Shown: positions 30,149 through 41,689 of the stretch, piece by piece
Layout: each line of letters opens with the position of its first letter
How positions within the stretch are numbered: position 1 is the stretch's first letter
Assembly (NCBI GenBank): GCA_001942185.1
Contig: MKJV01000106.1
Span: forward strand, 1-61,884
Length of the DNA: 61,884 nt
Source: Pseudonocardia sp. CNS-004
Lineage (GTDB): Bacteria > Actinomycetota > Actinomycetes > Mycobacteriales > Pseudonocardiaceae
Direction: 5' to 3'
Program-made: the position numbers and the translations under genes
Notes under the pieces: generated by a model
Database searches by the model: none
What the model was told of the DNA's origin: nothing
What the model saw: the letters and a program-made list of their open reading frames with translations, nothing else

Positions 30149-32039
30149 CCGACATCGTCCCCCGCCTCGACACCATCGAGTTCGACCAGCTGGTCGAGCA
30201 GGCCCGCGGTGACATCCCCCGCTATGCCCCGGACTGGACCGACCACAACCTCCACGACCCCGGCATGACGCTGATCGATCTGCTGGCGTGGATCGTCGAC
30301 CAGCAGGTCTTCCGGGCCGGGTTCGTCGGTGGGCGCCATCGCACGGCGTTCGCCGCGCTGCTCGGGCGGCAGGCCACGGGCCCAACGCCCGCCCGGGGCC
30401 TGATCTGGCCCGACCGCCCGGTCCGGGAGGGACGGTTCGTGGCGGTCGGATCCGACGTGGTCTGCCAGCAGCACGTCGACCTGGACTTCGCCCTCGCCTG
30501 GGACGATCCCGCCTCGGGGTCGCTCTACCTGCCCCCGGTGCGCCTCGTCGGCGTCGGCCGCACGGTCGACGGCGTCGCGCTCGCCGCGCCCTCGGCGTCG
30601 GTGTCGGCGTCGGGAGGCGGCGGCTCGTGGACGCTCGGCGCGAGCGGCAGGCTGGCGGACACCGCGGTGTCGCTGCAGTTCGACGGGCCGCTGGGCGCCA
30701 CCGGCCCGGCTCAGGTCGCGCTCGGCATCGAGGTGGCACCGCCGCCTGGCCCTGCGCCTGCGCCGGACGACCCGGCGTGGGGTCCAGTGATCTGGTCCTA
30801 TCGGGTCGGCACGAACCGGTGGGACGAGCTCGACGTCGTGCACGACGGCACGGCCGACCTGGCCACCACCGGCGTCGTCGTCCTCGCGGTACCGCAGACC
30901 GGAGGCGCGACCGGCAATTCCGAGCTCCGGCTGGGGTTCGCCCGCGGGTTCTTCCCCGTCGCCCCGCAGATCCGGGCGGTGAACGTCAACGTGCTCCCGA
31001 TCGTGCAGCGCCGCCGGGAGCGCCCGCGAAGCTCGGTGACGGCAACGGCCAGCCCGACCAGGAGATCGCGCTCGACACCACCGATCTCGTGGGGGCTCCG
31101 GAGATCAAGGTCGGTGGGCAGGTCTGGCAGAAGCAGACCGACTTCGCCCGGTCGGGTCCCACCGACCCGCACTACGTCGTCCACCCCGATCACGTGCTGT
31201 TCGGCAACGGCGTCAACGGCCGCCGACCCGGGCGGGACGTGCCGATCGAGGCAAGCGAGCTGACGCGCACCCGCGGCGCGGCGGGCAACCTCCGCCACGG
31301 CCTGCCGTGGTTGGTGCCCGCGCTCGGGCCGAACACCTACGGGCAGAACCGCCAGTCGCTCGCGGGCGGAGCCGACCGCACGAGCGCCGACGATCTCGCC
31401 ATCGCGGCCCGCGAGACCGCCGTGGAGCGCGCGGCGCTGCTGACCGACGCCGACCTGGTGGCCGCGGCTCGCGGGTCGACCGGGATGGCCGTCGGCCGCG
31501 CCGAGGTCGTGGCCCGCTTCGACCGCAGGCTGGGCGATCGCCGCATCGACGGGGTGCGCACTCTCGTCGTCCTTCCCTACCAGCCCGCGTGGATCGGCGA
31601 CGGCGGCCCGCCGGAGCTGATACGGCCATCGCAGGCCTATCTCGACGAGATGGCCGCCCGGCTGTACCCCGGGCGGGTGCTGGGGGAGCGGCTCGTGGTG
31701 CAGGGCCCGGTCGTCGTGGCCGTGGACGTGGCGATCACGGTCACCGTCGAGGCCGGCGCGGTGCTCGCCGACGTCGAGCGCGCCGTCCGCCGGGCGATCT
31801 ACCGCAGGCTCGCGGCGGTGGCGGGCGCCGACGCGGACCCGCCATGGCCCCTGGGCCGGGACCTCGCCGCGGTGGACCTGACAGCCATCGCCGCGACCGT
31901 GCCCCGAGTGCGCGACGTACTGACGGTGATGATCGGCCGGTCGGGCGGCCCGCTCGGTACGGACCCGATTCCGGTGCCGCCCGACGGGCTCGTCGTGGCC
32001 GACCGCGTCGACGTGGACGCGACGGGAGGTGCCCGATGA
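30145..32039 (+). CDS. Second putative baseplate assembly protein (one frameshift)
   Basis: A 631-aa protein beginning at GTG 30145. The N-terminal block PRYAPDWTDHNLHDPGMTLI then DLLAWIVDQQVFRAGFVGGR is diagnostic of the baseplate assembly family. The C-terminal part (GRVLGERLVVQGPVVVAVDV; VERAVRRAIYRRLAAVAG) resembles the J-type tail. One base is missing at about 31008; downstream the frame resumes GAPAKLGDGNGQPDQEIALD. With the preceding gene it supplies the two large wedge proteins (Afp11/Afp12 positions). It ends by ATGA overlap with the tail protein I gene. Confidence 0.85.
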
Positions 32040-34202
32040 CCGTCGTCGACGAACGGGTGTACCGGTTCGAGCGGGCCGCGCAGTGGGCCGCCGGGGCCCG
32101 GCGCGGCCTGGAGGTGCGCGGCGACCGGCTGGTCGTGCCGGACCGGCTGGGCCTCGTGCCGATCTCGGGCGGCGCCGAGGGCGACGTGGTGCCCGCCGTC
32201 GACGGCCACGGCGTGCTGTGGTGGCTGCGGCCGGAGTCCCGACAGCTCGTCCGCCGACCGCTGCCGGGCACCCGCGGCCCGGTCGAGTTCGGAACACTCG
32301 ACGGCCCTGGCAGCGCCCGCCGGATGCTCTCCGGGCGGGGGCTCATCTGGGTGCTCGGCGACCGGCGCCTCGACCGCTACGCCGCCACCACGCTCCAGGG
32401 GCTCACCCCGGTCGATCCCGTCGAGGGCTGGCGCGCGAGCGACGCGGCCGCTGACGGCGCGGAGGGCGCCGACGGGGTATGGCTGGTCGAGGTCGGGCCG
32501 TCGGGACAGTGGCGGTTGCGGCACGTCGACTGCTGGGGGCGGACCTGCAGGCCGCCGATCGCCGTCCCCGACGTCCACGGCGACGCACCCGTGCTCGCCG
32601 CGACCGACGACGGCGCGTGGATCGTGGTCCTCGACCCGGCAGCGCCCGCCGTCGGCTACGTCGTCGAATCCGCCACCGGCGAGGTTCGGCCCGTTGGGCT
32701 CGACCTCGCCGGACCGACGCTGGTGACCACCGCGCGCGCACCCGGATCCACCTCCTCACCGCGGTTGCCGCGGACCGCGCGGTCTACCAGGTGCTGAATC
32801 TGGAGGGGGGCGTCGAGGACTACCAGGAGCTCGACCTGCCGCTCGGCAGGCCGACCGCACTGGTCGGCGGCCCGGCGGGCCTCGTCGTGGCCTGCGAGCG
32901 CGGCCTGGCCGACCTCACGACCCGGCCGGGCGGCGCGGGCGAGCGCACGTCGACGTTCATCACCCCGGCCCTGACGTCGCCGCTGGGGTCGCGGTCGGGC
33001 TGGAGCCGGGCCGAGATCGACGTGGTGCTGCCCGCGGGCACGGCGATGGATGTGACTTTCGCGGCGGCCGACGGGGAGTGGCTCGCCGACCGCACCGCGA
33101 GCCTGCTGGCAGGGCCGCTGCCCGCCGACATGGTCGACCGACTGGAGACCTGGCTGCCCTGGCGGGACGATCGGGTCGTCACCTACCACGGCGACTCAGG
33201 TGACGTCGAGCGGCTCGCGGCGCTGCTGGAAGGGGTGCCGGAGACCACGCTGTGGGTCCGCGTAACGCTGCACACACCGCCTGGCCGCACTCCGCCCGAG
33301 CTGGTCGCGTTGCGCGTTCGCTACCCCGACGTGTCCTATCTGGACCACCTGCCCGCCGTTTTCCGCGACGACGAGCATGCGGCCGCGGAGCTGCGCCGGA
33401 TCCTGGCCCCGTACGAGGTGGTGTTCGACGGCCTCGACGAGCGGCTGGCCCTCGTGGCGGCGGCCGTCGACCCCGCCACCGTGGGCGACGACCGCACCGA
33501 CTACCTGTTGAGCTGGCTGGGGTTCCCGCCACTCGGCGATCTCGCGGCCGACCGGCGGCGGGAGCTCGTCGACCACGCCGCGGAGCTGCTTGACCTGCGG
33601 GGGACGCGCCGGGGCCTGGAGCTGCTGCTCGAGCTCGTGACCAAGGGGCGGGCCACCGTGGCCGACAGCGCCGACGAGCCCGCCGCGTGGTTCCTCGGGT
33701 CGGGTGTGGGCCCGTCCGTCGGGGCGGCGCCCGCCCGCCTGGGCGTCGACACGATCAGTCTGGGGCAGCGCCCCCCTGCCGCACGGGCGGGAACGATGGT
33801 CATCGGCCGGACGCCACTGGGGCGGGGGTGTCCGGATCCGGAGCTCGTGCTGGCCGAGCGGGCAGGCGTGGTCACGGTGACGGTCGAGCTCGGCCTCGAC
33901 CGGCCACAGCTGGAGCCGATCATCGACCGCCTGCTGCCCGCGTTCGTCCCGGCCCACTGCCGACTTCGGCTGGTATACGCCGCCGCGGACGGCGCCGACC
34001 GCAGCAGGCGGCTGGACGTCGACTTCCGGCTCGGCCCTAGAGACGGGTCCACGGACGCGTTCGATGCCTACCTGCACGGCGACACGCACTTGCGGCTGGG
34101 CGCCACGACCCGGCCCGGCGGCTGGACCTTGCCCGCGTCGCCGCTACGACCCGCCGTACTCGACCACAGCGCCGTCCTCGCGCCCGACAGCGACTGCACT
34201 AG
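32036..34202 (+). CDS. Tail protein I-like baseplate/fibre-connector protein (one clear and one probable frameshift)
   Basis: About 722 aa. The C-terminal half carries the P2-I-type domain: YLDHLPAVFRDDEHAAAELR, RILAPYEVVFDGLDERLALV and DYLLSWLGFPPLGDLAADRR, then LLPAFVPAHCRLRLVYA. The N-terminal 300 residues form a propeller-like, Trp/Asp-rich region. A base is missing at about 32743 (CCCC read as CCC: RAP-RIHLLTAVAADRAVYQ). The open frame then runs on into the next gene, but all nearby stops lie one frame away. A second lost base just before 34200 would end it at TAG 34200-34202, right before the next gene's AAGGAG site; this end is inferred. GGGAGGT precedes ATG 32036. Confidence 0.8.
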
Positions 34203-34222
34203 TGATGATGAAGGAGCGACCG

Positions 34223-35563
34223 ATGGGGACGACGCATCAGGCGGACCGCAGCGCGTGGTCGTCGCGGCCGGCCTTCCGGCCCCGACAGATGCTGACCGCC
34301 GACCAGCTCAACGCGGGCCTCGCCGACGAGGTGATGCGCGAACGCCTGCTGAACCGGGCCGTGCACGGCTACGGCGTGGTCGTCGGGCTCGGAGTGGTGG
34401 TGGACGGCGACGGCGCTGCAGTCGTCGAGCGCGGCTGCCTCGAGCTGACCGGCGGGCTCGCGTTCGACCGACACGGGCGCATGCTCTATTGGCAGGGCGG
34501 GGGGATCGCGCTGTCCGACATCGTCGGCGAACCTCCGGACGCGCCGGGCCGCTACACGCTCACCGCGCACTACGCGGCCCGCCCGCCGTCGATCGACGAG
34601 TGCGCGCCCTTCGCGGGGGAGCAGGCGCACTGGCGGACGGAGGGGGTGGTCTTCACCCTGCGGGCGGGCTGCCACTCCTGGGATCGGAGCTGCGCGCAGC
34701 ATCCCGCGGGCGCGTGCATCGGGCACGACCAGTACCTGCGCCGCCGCACCGGCGCTCGGCCCGGCCCGGACCCGTACAACGTCCCGGTTAGCCCGGACGT
34801 CGAGTGGCTGCTCGCCGAGCCCGGCGCGCTGTGCTCCACCGGCTGCGACGACTGGTGGTACGACCCGGACTCCGCGGTGGGCGTCCCGGTCGCCTGCGTG
34901 GAGATCCGCGACGAGGCCAAGCTGGACTGCGAGCCGTGCTACGTGTTCGGCACCCAGGCTCCCGACGTCTGCGGGGTCCGGCCGCTGGTCTACCGCAATC
35001 CGCTGCTCTACGAGCTGGTGAAGGGCTGCGACATCGTGCTGCCGCGGGTGCGGGACATCTCGTGGCAGGACTGGATCGACCTCGGCTGGCGCCACGAGAT
35101 CCCGTGGGAGAACTTCGCCGAGCGGATCGCAGCCGGCCTGGAGGTCTGGTTCACTCGACCGATCAGGCGGCCGACGCTGCACTCGACCAGCATCTTCGTC
35201 ACCGCGCTCACCCAGGAAAGGGACGCCGACTACTGGGTGGGTCGCCGGGTGCCGATGCAGATCGTCCCGCTCGACGAAGGGGACGACTGCGTGCGGGGCG
35301 TGCGGCTCGTGCCGGACTCGGACTGGCTGGCCGCCGAGGTGACCGGGCGCCGGTCGAGCCTCTTCGACCGGGCGCGCTTCGAGGTGACGATCCGCGGCCA
35401 GCTGCTGCGCGACGCGTGCGGCCGGATGCTCGACGCCCGCCCCCTCGACATCCCGCTCACCGAACGCGGCCACGAGCGCCCCGGCGACGACTTCGTCTCG
35501 GTGTTCCGCGTCGCGCCCAACCCCGATAAGCCCTACGGCCGAGCCCAGAACTCCGCGGACTGA
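34223..35563 (+). CDS. Cys-rich eCIS-associated protein A, unknown
   Basis: A 446-aa protein from ATG 34223 (AAGGAG 7 bp upstream). It has many Cys in pairs: CHSWDRSCAQ, LCSTGCDDWWYD, KLDCEPCYVFG. It begins PAFRPRQMLTADQLNAGLAD...VHGYGVVVGLGV, which parallels the start of the next protein, so the two are paralogues. Trp- and Tyr-rich segments (DISWQDWIDLGWRHEIPWEN) and a final beta-rich region (VTIRGQLLRDACGRML) suggest an exported or capsid-surface beta protein. It follows tail protein I, the usual fibre position, but no fibre repeat or collagen motif is visible. Function unknown. Confidence 0.65.
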   Translation: MGTTHQADRSAWSSRPAFRPRQMLTADQLNAGLADEVMRERLLNRAVHGYGVVVGLGVVVDGDGAAVVERGCLELTGGLAFDRHGRMLYWQGGGIALSDIVGEPPDAPGRYTLTAHYAARPPSIDECAPFAGEQAHWRTEGVVFTLRAGCHSWDRSCAQHPAGACIGHDQYLRRRTGARPGPDPYNVPVSPDVEWLLAEPGALCSTGCDDWWYDPDSAVGVPVACVEIRDEAKLDCEPCYVFGTQAPDVCGVRPLVYRNPLLYELVKGCDIVLPRVRDISWQDWIDLGWRHEIPWENFAERIAAGLEVWFTRPIRRPTLHSTSIFVTALTQERDADYWVGRRVPMQIVPLDEGDDCVRGVRLVPDSDWLAAEVTGRRSSLFDRARFEVTIRGQLLRDACGRMLDARPLDIPLTERGHERPGDDFVSVFRVAPNPDKPYGRAQNSAD

Positions 35564-35588
35564 CCGCCCTGACCCGAGAGAGAGCGCC

Positions 35589-36346
35589 ATGAAGACCAAA
35601 GAGCGCAGCTCCGAGCTTCCCGAGACGACGCGGCCGACGACGATCGAGAGCGTCACCTTCCGCGACGGCATGATCGTCACCGCGGACGACCTGGACGCGG
35701 CAATGCGGTACCCGACCTCGTTGCTGCTCACCGTGAACCGGGCCTTCTTCGGCTGCGGTGTGGTGTGCGGCCTGGGGCTGCGGCCCAAGTCCGAGGGCGG
35801 CTGGGTGCTGTGCGTCGACCCGGGCGTGGCCATCGACTGCCGCGGCTACCCGATCGAGCTGTGCCGCTCGGTCGAGCTCGATCTGAGCCCGGAGGCGTGC
35901 GGCTGCGAGGCGCCGCCGGACAAGGTCTGCATCGCCGTCAAGCGCATCACGTCGGACGCGGCGCCACCCCACGCCTGTGCGTGCGACCTCGACGAACCCC
36001 AGTTCGACTGCCGGCGGGTCCGCGACCACGTGGTGGTGAAGGTGTTCACCGAGCCGGAACTCGCCGCGCTGTCCGACCGGGTGTGTCAGCGGGACCCGGA
36101 GGACAAGACCCCCGTGTTGGACGCCTGACCGCCTGCTCGTCGTGCTGCGGGGAGAGCTGGATCCTGCTGGGTTGCGTGACCCTCGAGAAGGACAAGGGCA
36201 TCGTCGACACCGACACCAGCCGCAGGCGATGCGTGAAGCCTGTCGAGGCGCTCTGCTCGGGGCTGGCTGACCGGATCGGTGAGCTGGAGGAGAAGGTGGC
36301 CGCACTCGCGAAGCAGTCGCCCGCATCGGTCTCCCCGACCCCGTAG
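35589..36346 (+). CDS. Cys-rich eCIS-associated protein B, paralogue of the preceding protein (one frameshift)
   Basis: A 252-aa product. Its first 60 residues, VTFRDGMIVTADDLDAAMRY...FFGCGVVCGLGL, repeat the N-terminal module of the preceding protein. It then has ACGCEAPPDKVCIAVKRI, HACACDLDEPQFDC and, after a missing C at about 36113 (CCCCCC read as five), LTACSSCCGESWILLGC plus a C-terminal coiled coil (GLADRIGELEEKVAALAKQ). The clustered Cys could bind metal or form disulfides. It ends 8 bp before the effector gene, so it may help package or dock cargo; this is inference only. Confidence 0.6.
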
Positions 36347-36354
36347 CTCGCGCG

Positions 36355-39300
36355 ATGGCCACGCCTCAGCCACAGACGACCCGCACCGCGGGCCCGGCGG
36401 CCCGCCCGGCGGTGCCGAGTCGACCGACATCGGTCGCTGCGGCACCAGCCGATCTCCAGCGCCGCCTCGGCAACCGCGGCGTGTCGGTCGCTCTGCGGCG
36501 GCGCGCCGCCGATGCCAGCGACCTGGGCGATATCGATCTGGACGAGGCGGGACAGGTCGGGGACGACGCCGTCGCCGACGAGGCGGTGGGTGAGGCGGCC
36601 CCGACGACGCACGGGGTGCGGGAGCTATATGCGTCGCAGCCGCAGACCAGGCTTGTCGTTGGCAGCGTGGATGATCCACTGGAGCGGGAGGCCGATGCGG
36701 TAGCCATGCACGTCCAGCGTGAAGCGACTCCAGGGGCGCCGCACGGTGGGCGGGTTGAACCCGCGTCTTCGGGTCTGATCCAACGTAGAAGCGCTGAGAC
36801 GGGCGATGTTGCGCCGGAGGTGGAGGCGGGTGACGACCGGTCTCGTCGTGTTTCCGGGGGTGGGACAGCAGTAAGCGCTGAGGTGCGCGCTGCAATCGCC
36901 TCTCCCGACTCCGGAGCGCCGCTGTCCGAGAGCGTGCGTGCGCGCATCGAGCCTCCGTTGAATACCGATTTGTCCGGTGTACGCGTGCACAGCGACACGG
37001 GCGCTCAGCGTGCGGCGGCAGAGCTCAACGCAAAAGCCTTCACGCATGAGAATCACGTCTGGCTCGGCAGTCAGCAAAGCGCCGAGGATGTCAGCTTGAT
37101 GGCGCACGAAGCCACGCACGTCGTGCAGCAGGCCAACGGCGTTCAAGGCTTGGGTGTGCAGCTACTCCACGCGGACGCGGTCGGCTTGTCACAGCTCTTC
37201 GTGCAGAGGGCCCCCGTGAAGGTGATCCGCGATATCCGGGCGGACGGCACGGACGAACTCGGGGCCTCGATGCTGTTCCGCGGCGAGATACTCACCATCG
37301 TCCTGCGGCCTGATGCCGACACGGTCGCCCGCTTCGACGCCGAACCCGCGCTCCTCGACAAGCTTGGCACGGCGCTGACCAACGCGCTCAACCCGGCGGG
37401 CGTACCCGTACCCGAGACGAGGGGGTTCCTCATAGGCTCGACAGCGCGCAGGCTGGTCGAGGAGGAACTGCCACGCTGGGTCGACGCGCCAGACTCGGGC
37501 CTTGCCGGCTTCGAGCGCGTACTCAACGGGCGAGCCGCCGAATTCCGGAAGCAAGCCGTGCGCGCGGACCTTGAGGCCTATCTCGGCGTGGATCCGGGCA
37601 CTATGGACTGGCCCGTGGTCCTGCCCGGCATCCGTACCGACTTCTACGCGAAGGGGACGGACTCACTCCGGGGACAGTCCCTGCGCGACCGCGCCGACTT
37701 CGTGCTCCTCGTGCTCGAGAGCGAGGTGGCGACGGCCCCGGCCGTGGTGGGCGGCGTCGTGCCGCCGAAGCTGAGCGACTCGGTTTGGGACTTCGCGATG
37801 TCGTTCAACCTCGCAAAGGGCACGGCGCCCACGGCCTTCAGCGAGAAGTACCTCGGCGAGTACGTCAAGATGATTGGGGCGCTCGAGTTCGTGCCCGCCG
37901 GCTTCGACCTGGAGCGCTACAAACCGAGCGGCGCCGATCTTGCCGCGAACCAACGCCACAAGGTTCTCGACGCGTGGGTCGCCGCGAATGCCGTGGAGGC
38001 GACGACCAAGTTCGTGCTTGACGATTGGACCGCGAGCGGCCTCGACTTCCGGATCTACGCCGCCAACCTGGACCTTGACGCGAAGAAGTCCAGAATCCTC
38101 GACAAGCTGACCGACGCCTTCCTGAAGGCGGCGAGCGGCGATCGGGAGCTGAACCGCGCGTTGTTCCGGATGGCGGACGCGCAGGCGACATACGCCATCC
38201 TCACCAGGCTCGTCGCCGCGGGCCGCAGTGCGGAGAAGCGCAATCGCGAGTTGGTCGCGGCGATCGACGATCCCGATCCGGACAAGTACCCGGAGCTCGA
38301 CGACCTCGTCGGCGACCCGCGGACGGTCTATGAGAGCGAGTTCTACATCGCGCAGGCGATCAAAACCGTGCTGTCGCACGTGCAACTCGGCGCGCGCGTC
38401 GACTTCGAGCTGGTTGCTAACTCGGTCGCGATTGCGGGCAAGGCCAACATCTCTCCGCATCTCGGCTTCCTGGTGTTCCTCATCACTATCGGCACCGAGC
38501 TGGCCGCGCTCCTCGCCGTGCGAGACACGCATCGCGCGCACGCGCGCGAGGACATCGCCGAGCGCGTCGACCTGAGCTGGGAGGCGATCAAGAAGATCAT
38601 CGACAACCGCGGCAACGAGGCCGAGGAGTTCCTCACCGGGACCTGGATCCCGCTGCTGAAGACGGTGGCGACCGAATGGGTCGACGCGAACTACAAGGAG
38701 CTGAAGGGCGCCTACGAAAACTTCGCCACCTGGGCCCCGCAGTCGAGTGGGCGCTACAAGCTCACGGCGTGGTTTATCGAGGACACCGCCAACAAGCTCG
38801 AGTCCGGCGAGATCAAGTCGGCGACACTCAACGACGCGACAGTGACGGTGGACAACGTCAAGGAGCTGCGCGCGGCGGTGACGGTGCTGCGCGAAATGGC
38901 CGCGCAGCTGGACACGCCCCAGGGCCGCGACGATAAGCGCGAGGAGATTAAGAAGGCGGTCGACGCCTACGCGCAGGTGAAGGCGAACATCGCCGACGGC
39001 ACCTACAAGCCGGAGAACTACGGCGAGGCGGTCAAGGTCGAAGCGAAGAAACGCCTGAAGATCGGGCTCTTCGAGTACGCCTCGCTCTGGCAGCAGGCGA
39101 CGCGTCAGGTGGTGGTCAGGGATAACCCGTTCCAGGCATACACAATCGCAATGTGGCGCGTCGAGAACATCATCGACGAGGCTGTCTCCGATCTCCTGAC
39201 GGGCTTTCTGCGCGGCGGCCTCCTGATCGGCTCGCTGATCGTGCCGGGCGTCGGCGGCCTCATCCTGGCCGCGATCGACATCGGCATCGGCTTGTACGGC

Positions 39301-40790
39301 GCGGCTAAGAACGTCGGCGAGTCGCGGCGGCGGCTCGACCTCGCGCGGCTGGACACGCAGCTGAACATCCAGGGCATCTCGGTGGAGGACGCCGAGAAAG
39401 CGCTGACCATGGCGTGGGTCTCATTCGTTCTCGAGCTGGCGATGGCCGGGTTGTTCGGAACGCTCGTCGGCAAGATGGCACTCAAGGGTATCCAGGCGTG
39501 GCGGATGCCGTTGCTGACGAAGCTTGCGGAGACCGATGCGGCGCTCGCGGCGAAGCTCGTCGGGCGGATCGGCGAGGCCAAGCTCACCGAGACGCTGCTC
39601 GGGCACTACGCGGGCGACGGGAACAAGCTGTTCGAGGCGCTCGCCTATGTGAAGGACGGCAAGTCGCTTGCCACGCTTCTCGGCAAGGCCAAGGATGCCG
39701 AGGTGCTGACGAGCTTGCTGATCAGCACAGGCTCGGACGCAGGATCCTGGAGCTGCTCGACAAGTTCAAGAACGTGAACAAGCTCGACTCGATGCTCGGC
39801 ATCGCGTCGAGCCAACAGTTGCTGCGCCTGATCGCGCTCACCAAGGACGAGGCGATGGTGGCCAAGCTGGTCGAGGGCATGGGGCCGGGCCGCGCGCTCA
39901 CGCTGATGGACGCCGGCCTCACGGCCGAGCACGCGATCGCGCTCGACCGACTGGGCGAGGATGCGGTCAGGGCATTCAAGAGCATCGCGGCTACGGGTGA
40001 CGCCGAGGCCATCGCGGGCGCCGCCGAGCTGCTCCGGCTCAATCAGCAGGGCGGACACCTCGGCAGTGACGTTGTTGCCGTCGCGCTCCAGCAGACGGCT
40101 GCATTCGGCGAGAAATATGCCGGGCGCGTCTCGGGCGACTTCGCGTCCCGGTTCGCGCAGGTCGCGCGAGAGGAGGCCAAGGTCGCGAGGATCCAGGAGA
40201 AGATCGACAGCCTCAGAACCGCGCGCATGCCCACGGCGGACGCGGAGAAGTCGCTCGCAAAAGCCAAGGCGTCCCTCACGCGCGCAAGGGCGGAAGTTAA
40301 CGCAGCGACCGACATCCTTGAAGGGAGGACCGTGTTCGGAGAGGGCCGGTCGGTGCGCGCAATTCCGGAGAGCAAGATAGAGGGCGTCGAGACGCCCGAG
40401 TTCGTTGTCACCGGGGGTGGCAAGCCCGATGCGATCGCCGAAGTGAAGGCGATCGGAGACGCTGAGGGAAGAATCGGCAAGGACGCGATCCAGCGAAACT
40501 TCCGTAAGGCTGCATCGCAGATCAGCGCGCAAGCGGCAGCAAAGCACGAGACCGGGGGGCTCGTCCGGCTCGACGCGGGCAACGGCACGTTCCCGCAGAC
40601 GAACGCTGAGATCATCGACAAGGTCAAGGGGCAGTGGATGGAATCGATCACCAAGAATCCGGCGCGCAAGAAAGACATCGGTTGGGTGGAAATCCTCGAC
40701 AAGGGGCCGGCGGGTGAGTCGCGCCGCCTGCTTTTGACAGTGGAAGGCAACAACGTTGCCATCGATGTCGCAGGAACGACGCGACGATGA
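36355..40790 (+). CDS. DUF4157 eCIS effector with nuclease-like C-terminus (one frameshift)
   Basis: A 1478-aa cargo candidate. Residues 1-180 are disordered with RLVVGSVDDPLEREADAVAM, the segment that precedes DUF4157. DUF4157 at 185-265 ends in the metallopeptidase-like H251-EATH-255 followed by VVQQ. DUF4157 is the recognised marker of eCIS-loaded toxins. The centre has long amphipathic helices and three hydrophobic stretches (FLVFLITIGTELAALLAV; LIGSLIVPGVGGLILAAI; FVLELAMAGLFGTLVG). The last 150 residues (GGGKPDAIAEVKAIGDAEGR, DAIQRNFRKAASQISAQAAA) have the D...ExK pattern of PD-(D/E)xK-type nucleases or CdiA-CT tRNases. One base is missing at about 39741 (SDA-RILELLDKF). The stop overlaps the next ATG. 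Confidence 0.85.
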
Positions 40791-41437
40791 GCACCGACGC
40801 ACACGGCGACGAGCCTCCGCGTGAGCCAATTGCCGATACATGGCGCTGGAAGCAGGACGGCGCGAGTTGGCTGGCCTCAATCTCGCTTCCAACTGGCGAT
40901 GCGCCGATCGTAAACCGTCGGGTGGCGGCCGCGGTCGCGGGGCTGCTCGACGATTTCACGCCGCTCGCGAGGGCTCGTACCGCGATGGCCCTCACCGCCG
41001 ACGGGCCGACACACCTGACGTGGCATCCGGACGAGACGTATGCGCAGTTCCGCGCGCGGCTGCTCGGCGCGATCGCCGCGCATCCGCTGCCGCTGGTCGC
41101 TGTCCAGTTCGGCCTGGACGTGCAGGTCTGGGTGCGCACGACCGATTCTCCGGACCGTCCGGAGCTTGCGTGGCTCTCGTATCCGGGAATTGAGCTCGGG
41201 CTGCACCGGCTTGCCAAGGAAGACCGCGCATGGGTCGAGTTTTCGCTCGACAACACACTGTTCAGCGCTTTCACGTACCCAGACATGGACCCGAACCCAC
41301 TCTACCCGTTGAACCAGCCGCTGCTCGAGGTCGCGCTCCGCCGGCTGAGCGCGCGCTCCACCGATCCCCTCGATCGAGAGGGCGAGCTCCCCGGCACGTA
41401 CGAGTTCGGCTTCTCGTCTGACCGTGACGACTACTAG
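40787..41437 (+). CDS. Putative immunity protein for the DUF4157 effector
   Basis: A 216-aa soluble, acidic protein that shares ATGA with the effector stop, the arrangement expected of a toxin/immunity pair. It has no signal peptide or TM. Recognisable only as a conserved-looking globular chain: ISLPTGDAPIVNRRVAAAVA, HLTWHPDETYAQFRARLLGA, ELAWLSYPGIELGLHRLAKE, AWVEFSLDNTLFSAFTYPD. I recognise no named family. The immunity role is inferred from position, size and the absence of any other candidate. Intact. Confidence 0.55.
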   Translation: MSTDAHGDEPPREPIADTWRWKQDGASWLASISLPTGDAPIVNRRVAAAVAGLLDDFTPLARARTAMALTADGPTHLTWHPDETYAQFRARLLGAIAAHPLPLVAVQFGLDVQVWVRTTDSPDRPELAWLSYPGIELGLHRLAKEDRAWVEFSLDNTLFSAFTYPDMDPNPLYPLNQPLLEVALRRLSARSTDPLDREGELPGTYEFGFSSDRDDY

Positions 41438-41689
41438 TGCCAGGTGCTCGCGCTCGGTTTACTCGGCGACCGCGGGCGTCGTGAGCCTCGGCATGCCGCG
41501 AGAGCGGATCAGACCTTTTCGCACGACGGGGCATCTGGCTGGTGAGATCGACACTTTGTATATCGGACCCGGTATTCATCCGCTGCCGCCCGGCGAGCAT
41601 TCGACCGATCTGGCGAATGCGGCGCTCGATCCGTATGCGACGCTCTGCCACGAGGTGCAATTGGCCTTGCTTTTTAGCCTGAGGAGCGT
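41438..41689 (+). pseudogene. Gene fragment cut by the IS4 remnant
   Basis: After the immunity gene an open plus-strand frame (with GTG 41424 overlapping the previous end) has coding-like bias over about 70 residues (GEIDTLYIGPGIHPLPPGEH then STDLANAALDPYATLCHEVQ). It loses meaning at the IS4-like sequence near 41690. No family is recognisable. It may be the start of a further cargo or immunity gene. Confidence 0.35.

Noticed and set aside
34199..35833. 544-codon minus-strand frame opposite the Cys-rich genes
   Set aside because: Shadow of the plus-strand genes: no ribosome site, no codon bias, no recognisable fold.
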